Origin: an uncultured Actinomycetes bacterium
GTDB lineage: Bacteria; Actinomycetota; Thermoleophilia; Gaiellales; Gaiellaceae
Direction of reading: 5' to 3'
Assembly (NCBI GenBank): GCA_903930195.1
Contig: CAIYXH010000154.1
Location: forward strand, 1-6,703
DNA length: 6,703 nucleotides
Shown one piece after another: positions 5,370 through 6,703 of the stretch (position 1 is its first letter; the number at the start of each line of letters is the position of its first letter). Position numbers and translations under genes: made by a program. The notes beneath the pieces are model-generated. The model was not told the origin of the DNA. It worked only from the letters and a program-made list of their open reading frames with translations, and searched no databases.

Positions 5370-6703
5370 ATGGCCACCGGCCCGAAGCATCTCGGCATCG
5401 GACGGCTGGGGGAGATCTCCCGGGTCGCGGCGCGCCACGGCTTCGGCTATCTCGTCGAAGGCCGTCGCGGCCACGGCGACCACGCCGACGGCTCCACGGC
5501 CCGCGGCCGGCACCTGCGCGAGATGCTCGACGAGCTCGGCCCGACGTTCGTCAAGTTCGGGCAGCTGCTTTCGACGCGGCCGGACATCGTTCCGCCCGAC
5601 ATCGTCGCCGAGCTGCGCGGCCTGCAGGACGACGTGCGGCCGTTCCCGTTCGCGGACGTCGAGCGTGTCGTGCGCGAGGAGCTCGGGCAGTCGATCGAGC
5701 GGCTCTTCCTCGAGTTCGACGAGATCCCGCTGGCGGCCGCCTCGATCGGCCAGGTGCACGGCGCGGTGCTCCCGAACGGGCGCCGGGTGGCCGTCAAGGT
5801 GCAGCGTCCGAACGCGCCGGCCACCATCGACAGCGACATCCAGCTGCTCCAGCAGGCGGCACGGCTCGTGCAGGAGCGCGTCCATGCCCTCGACTTCATC
5901 GACACCCGCGAGCTCGTCGGCGAGTTCGCCACGTCGATCCGGCAGGAGCTCGACTACCGCCAGGAGGGCCGCAACGCCGAGGTGTTCCGGCGCAACTTCG
6001 CGAGCGACCCGCACGTCGTGGTTCCGCGGACGTACTGGAGCTACACGCGGTCGCGGATCCTCACGCTCGAGCGGCTCGACGGCGTGCAGGTCGCCGACCT
6101 CGAGCTCGACGCCTGGCCGCTCGCGCAGCGCCGCCGCTTCGCGTATCTGATCGCCGAGGCGTGGATGGCGATGATCTTCCGCCACGGCTTCTTCCACGCC
6201 GATCCGCACCCCGCGAACATCCTCGTCCTCGGCCCGGAGCAGATCGGCCTCGTCGACTTCGGCCTCGCCGGGAAGCTGACCGATCGCGACATGTCCAAGC
6301 TGACGCGGCTGTTCATCGACGCGGCCAACGAGAACGTCGAGGAGCTGCCGAAGCGGCTCGCCGAGCTCGGGGTGCGCTACCCGAAGGAGCGCGAGGCCGA
6401 GTTCCAGTCGGCGCTCGAGTCGCTCTACGCGCGCTACTACGGCGCCCGCCTCAGCGACATCGACCCGATGCAGGTGATCCGCGAGGGCTTCGAGCTGATC
6501 TACGGCCTCAACCTACGGCTCCCGACGCGGTTCGTGATGCTCGACAAGGCGCTCGCGACCGTCGGTTCGGTCGGCGTCGACCTCTACCCGGATTTCAACG
6601 TCTTCGAGGTCGCGAAGCCGTACGCGCGTGGGCTGATGCTCGATCGCTTCCGGCCGCAGCGGGTCGCGAAGCGGGCGCAGCGCGAGGCGTGGCAGCTCGG
6701 CCA
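5370..6703 (+). CDS. UbiB/AarF/ABC1-family atypical protein kinase-like protein (3' truncated by window)
   Basis: The frame is open from ATG 5370 to the window edge, giving 444 residues of a family usually near 500-560. The hallmarks are present in order: KFGQ at 62-65 (the family KxGQ motif) within FVKFGQLLSTRPDIVP, the alanine-rich loop LAAASIGQVH (121-130) that replaces the normal kinase glycine loop, the ATP-binding lysine K143 in AVKVQRP, ELDYRQEGRN (193-202) with E193, the catalytic-loop counterpart HADPHPAN (276-283), and DFG (296-298). Members bind ATP and support lipid or quinone biology at membranes. In proteobacteria UbiB is needed for ubiquinone; in Gram-positive lineages the role is poorly defined. 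No quinone gene is visible nearby, so I give no symbol. The C-terminal membrane helices of UbiB-type members would lie beyond the window. No strong ribosome binding site precedes the ATG, and no upstream in-frame start is seen. A hairpin separates it from greA, so it is probably transcribed independently. Confidence 0.93.
   Translation, partial: MATGPKHLGIGRLGEISRVAARHGFGYLVEGRRGHGDHADGSTARGRHLREMLDELGPTFVKFGQLLSTRPDIVPPDIVAELRGLQDDVRPFPFADVERVVREELGQSIERLFLEFDEIPLAAASIGQVHGAVLPNGRRVAVKVQRPNAPATIDSDIQLLQQAARLVQERVHALDFIDTRELVGEFATSIRQELDYRQEGRNAEVFRRNFASDPHVVVPRTYWSYTRSRILTLERLDGVQVADLELDAWPLAQRRRFAYLIAEAWMAMIFRHGFFHADPHPANILVLGPEQIGLVDFGLAGKLTDRDMSKLTRLFIDAANENVEELPKRLAELGVRYPKEREAEFQSALESLYARYYGARLSDIDPMQVIREGFELIYGLNLRLPTRFVMLDKALATVGSVGVDLYPDFNVFEVAKPYARGLMLDRFRPQRVAKRAQREAWQLG

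Noticed and set aside
5143..6150. 335-codon plus-strand frame across greA and the UbiB gene
   Set aside because: Serine/arginine-rich out-of-frame translation crossing the hairpin. Both GreA and UbiB motifs are in other frames.
5328..6209. 293-codon minus-strand frame opposite the UbiB gene
   Set aside because: Antisense shadow with Glu/Arg/Val/Asp bias. It starts inside the hairpin region and has no motif support.

Overview
This is a high-GC, densely packed plus-strand window that looks like the chromosome of an actinobacterium. The strong GC bias at third codon positions (GCG, CTC, ATC and GTC dominate), GTG starts, short or overlapping gene junctions, and a SecD half with a cysteine-containing extra region of the kind I recall from actinobacterial SecD all point that way. 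Thermoleophilia (Solirubrobacterales/Gaiellales) is my best guess from codon style, but it is unproven. I see no mobile element, CRISPR array, rRNA or tRNA gene, and no stretch over 300 bases lacks a gene.

Region 1 (1-3541) is a protein-export block. It opens with the last 22 codons of an upstream gene, probably tgt. That gene's stop overlaps the start of yajC (ATGA junction). After 15 bases comes a single 951-residue ORF carrying both SecD and SecF, with all three residues of the expected proton pathway present. A 96-codon coiled-coil protein of unknown function overlaps the secDF 3' end by 17 bases. YajC and SecDF are accessory parts of the SecYEG translocon: SecDF uses the proton gradient to pull exported chains outward, and YajC associates with it.

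Region 2 (3542-3648) is a 107-base spacer, less GC-rich than its surroundings, with three inverted repeats. Neighbouring repeats share bases, so adjacent hairpins cannot both form fully. It ends in a good ribosome binding site.

Region 3 (3649-5306) is a two-gene RNA-metabolism operon: a minimal DEAD-box RNA helicase and greA, a transcript-cleavage elongation factor. They overlap by 7 bases. The operon is followed by a very strong hairpin (10-bp perfect stem, 4-base loop) at 5317-5340.

Region 4 (5370 to window end) is the first 444 codons of a UbiB/AarF/ABC1-family atypical kinase, cut by the window edge.

Most of the window is conserved housekeeping sequence, and I do not see convincing evidence of a new biological system. 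The items most worth a second look are the leader with overlapping hairpins, the small coiled-coil ORF in the sec block, the lysine-rich insertion and charged tails in SecDF/YajC, and the hairpin after greA, which could be a dispersed repeat.
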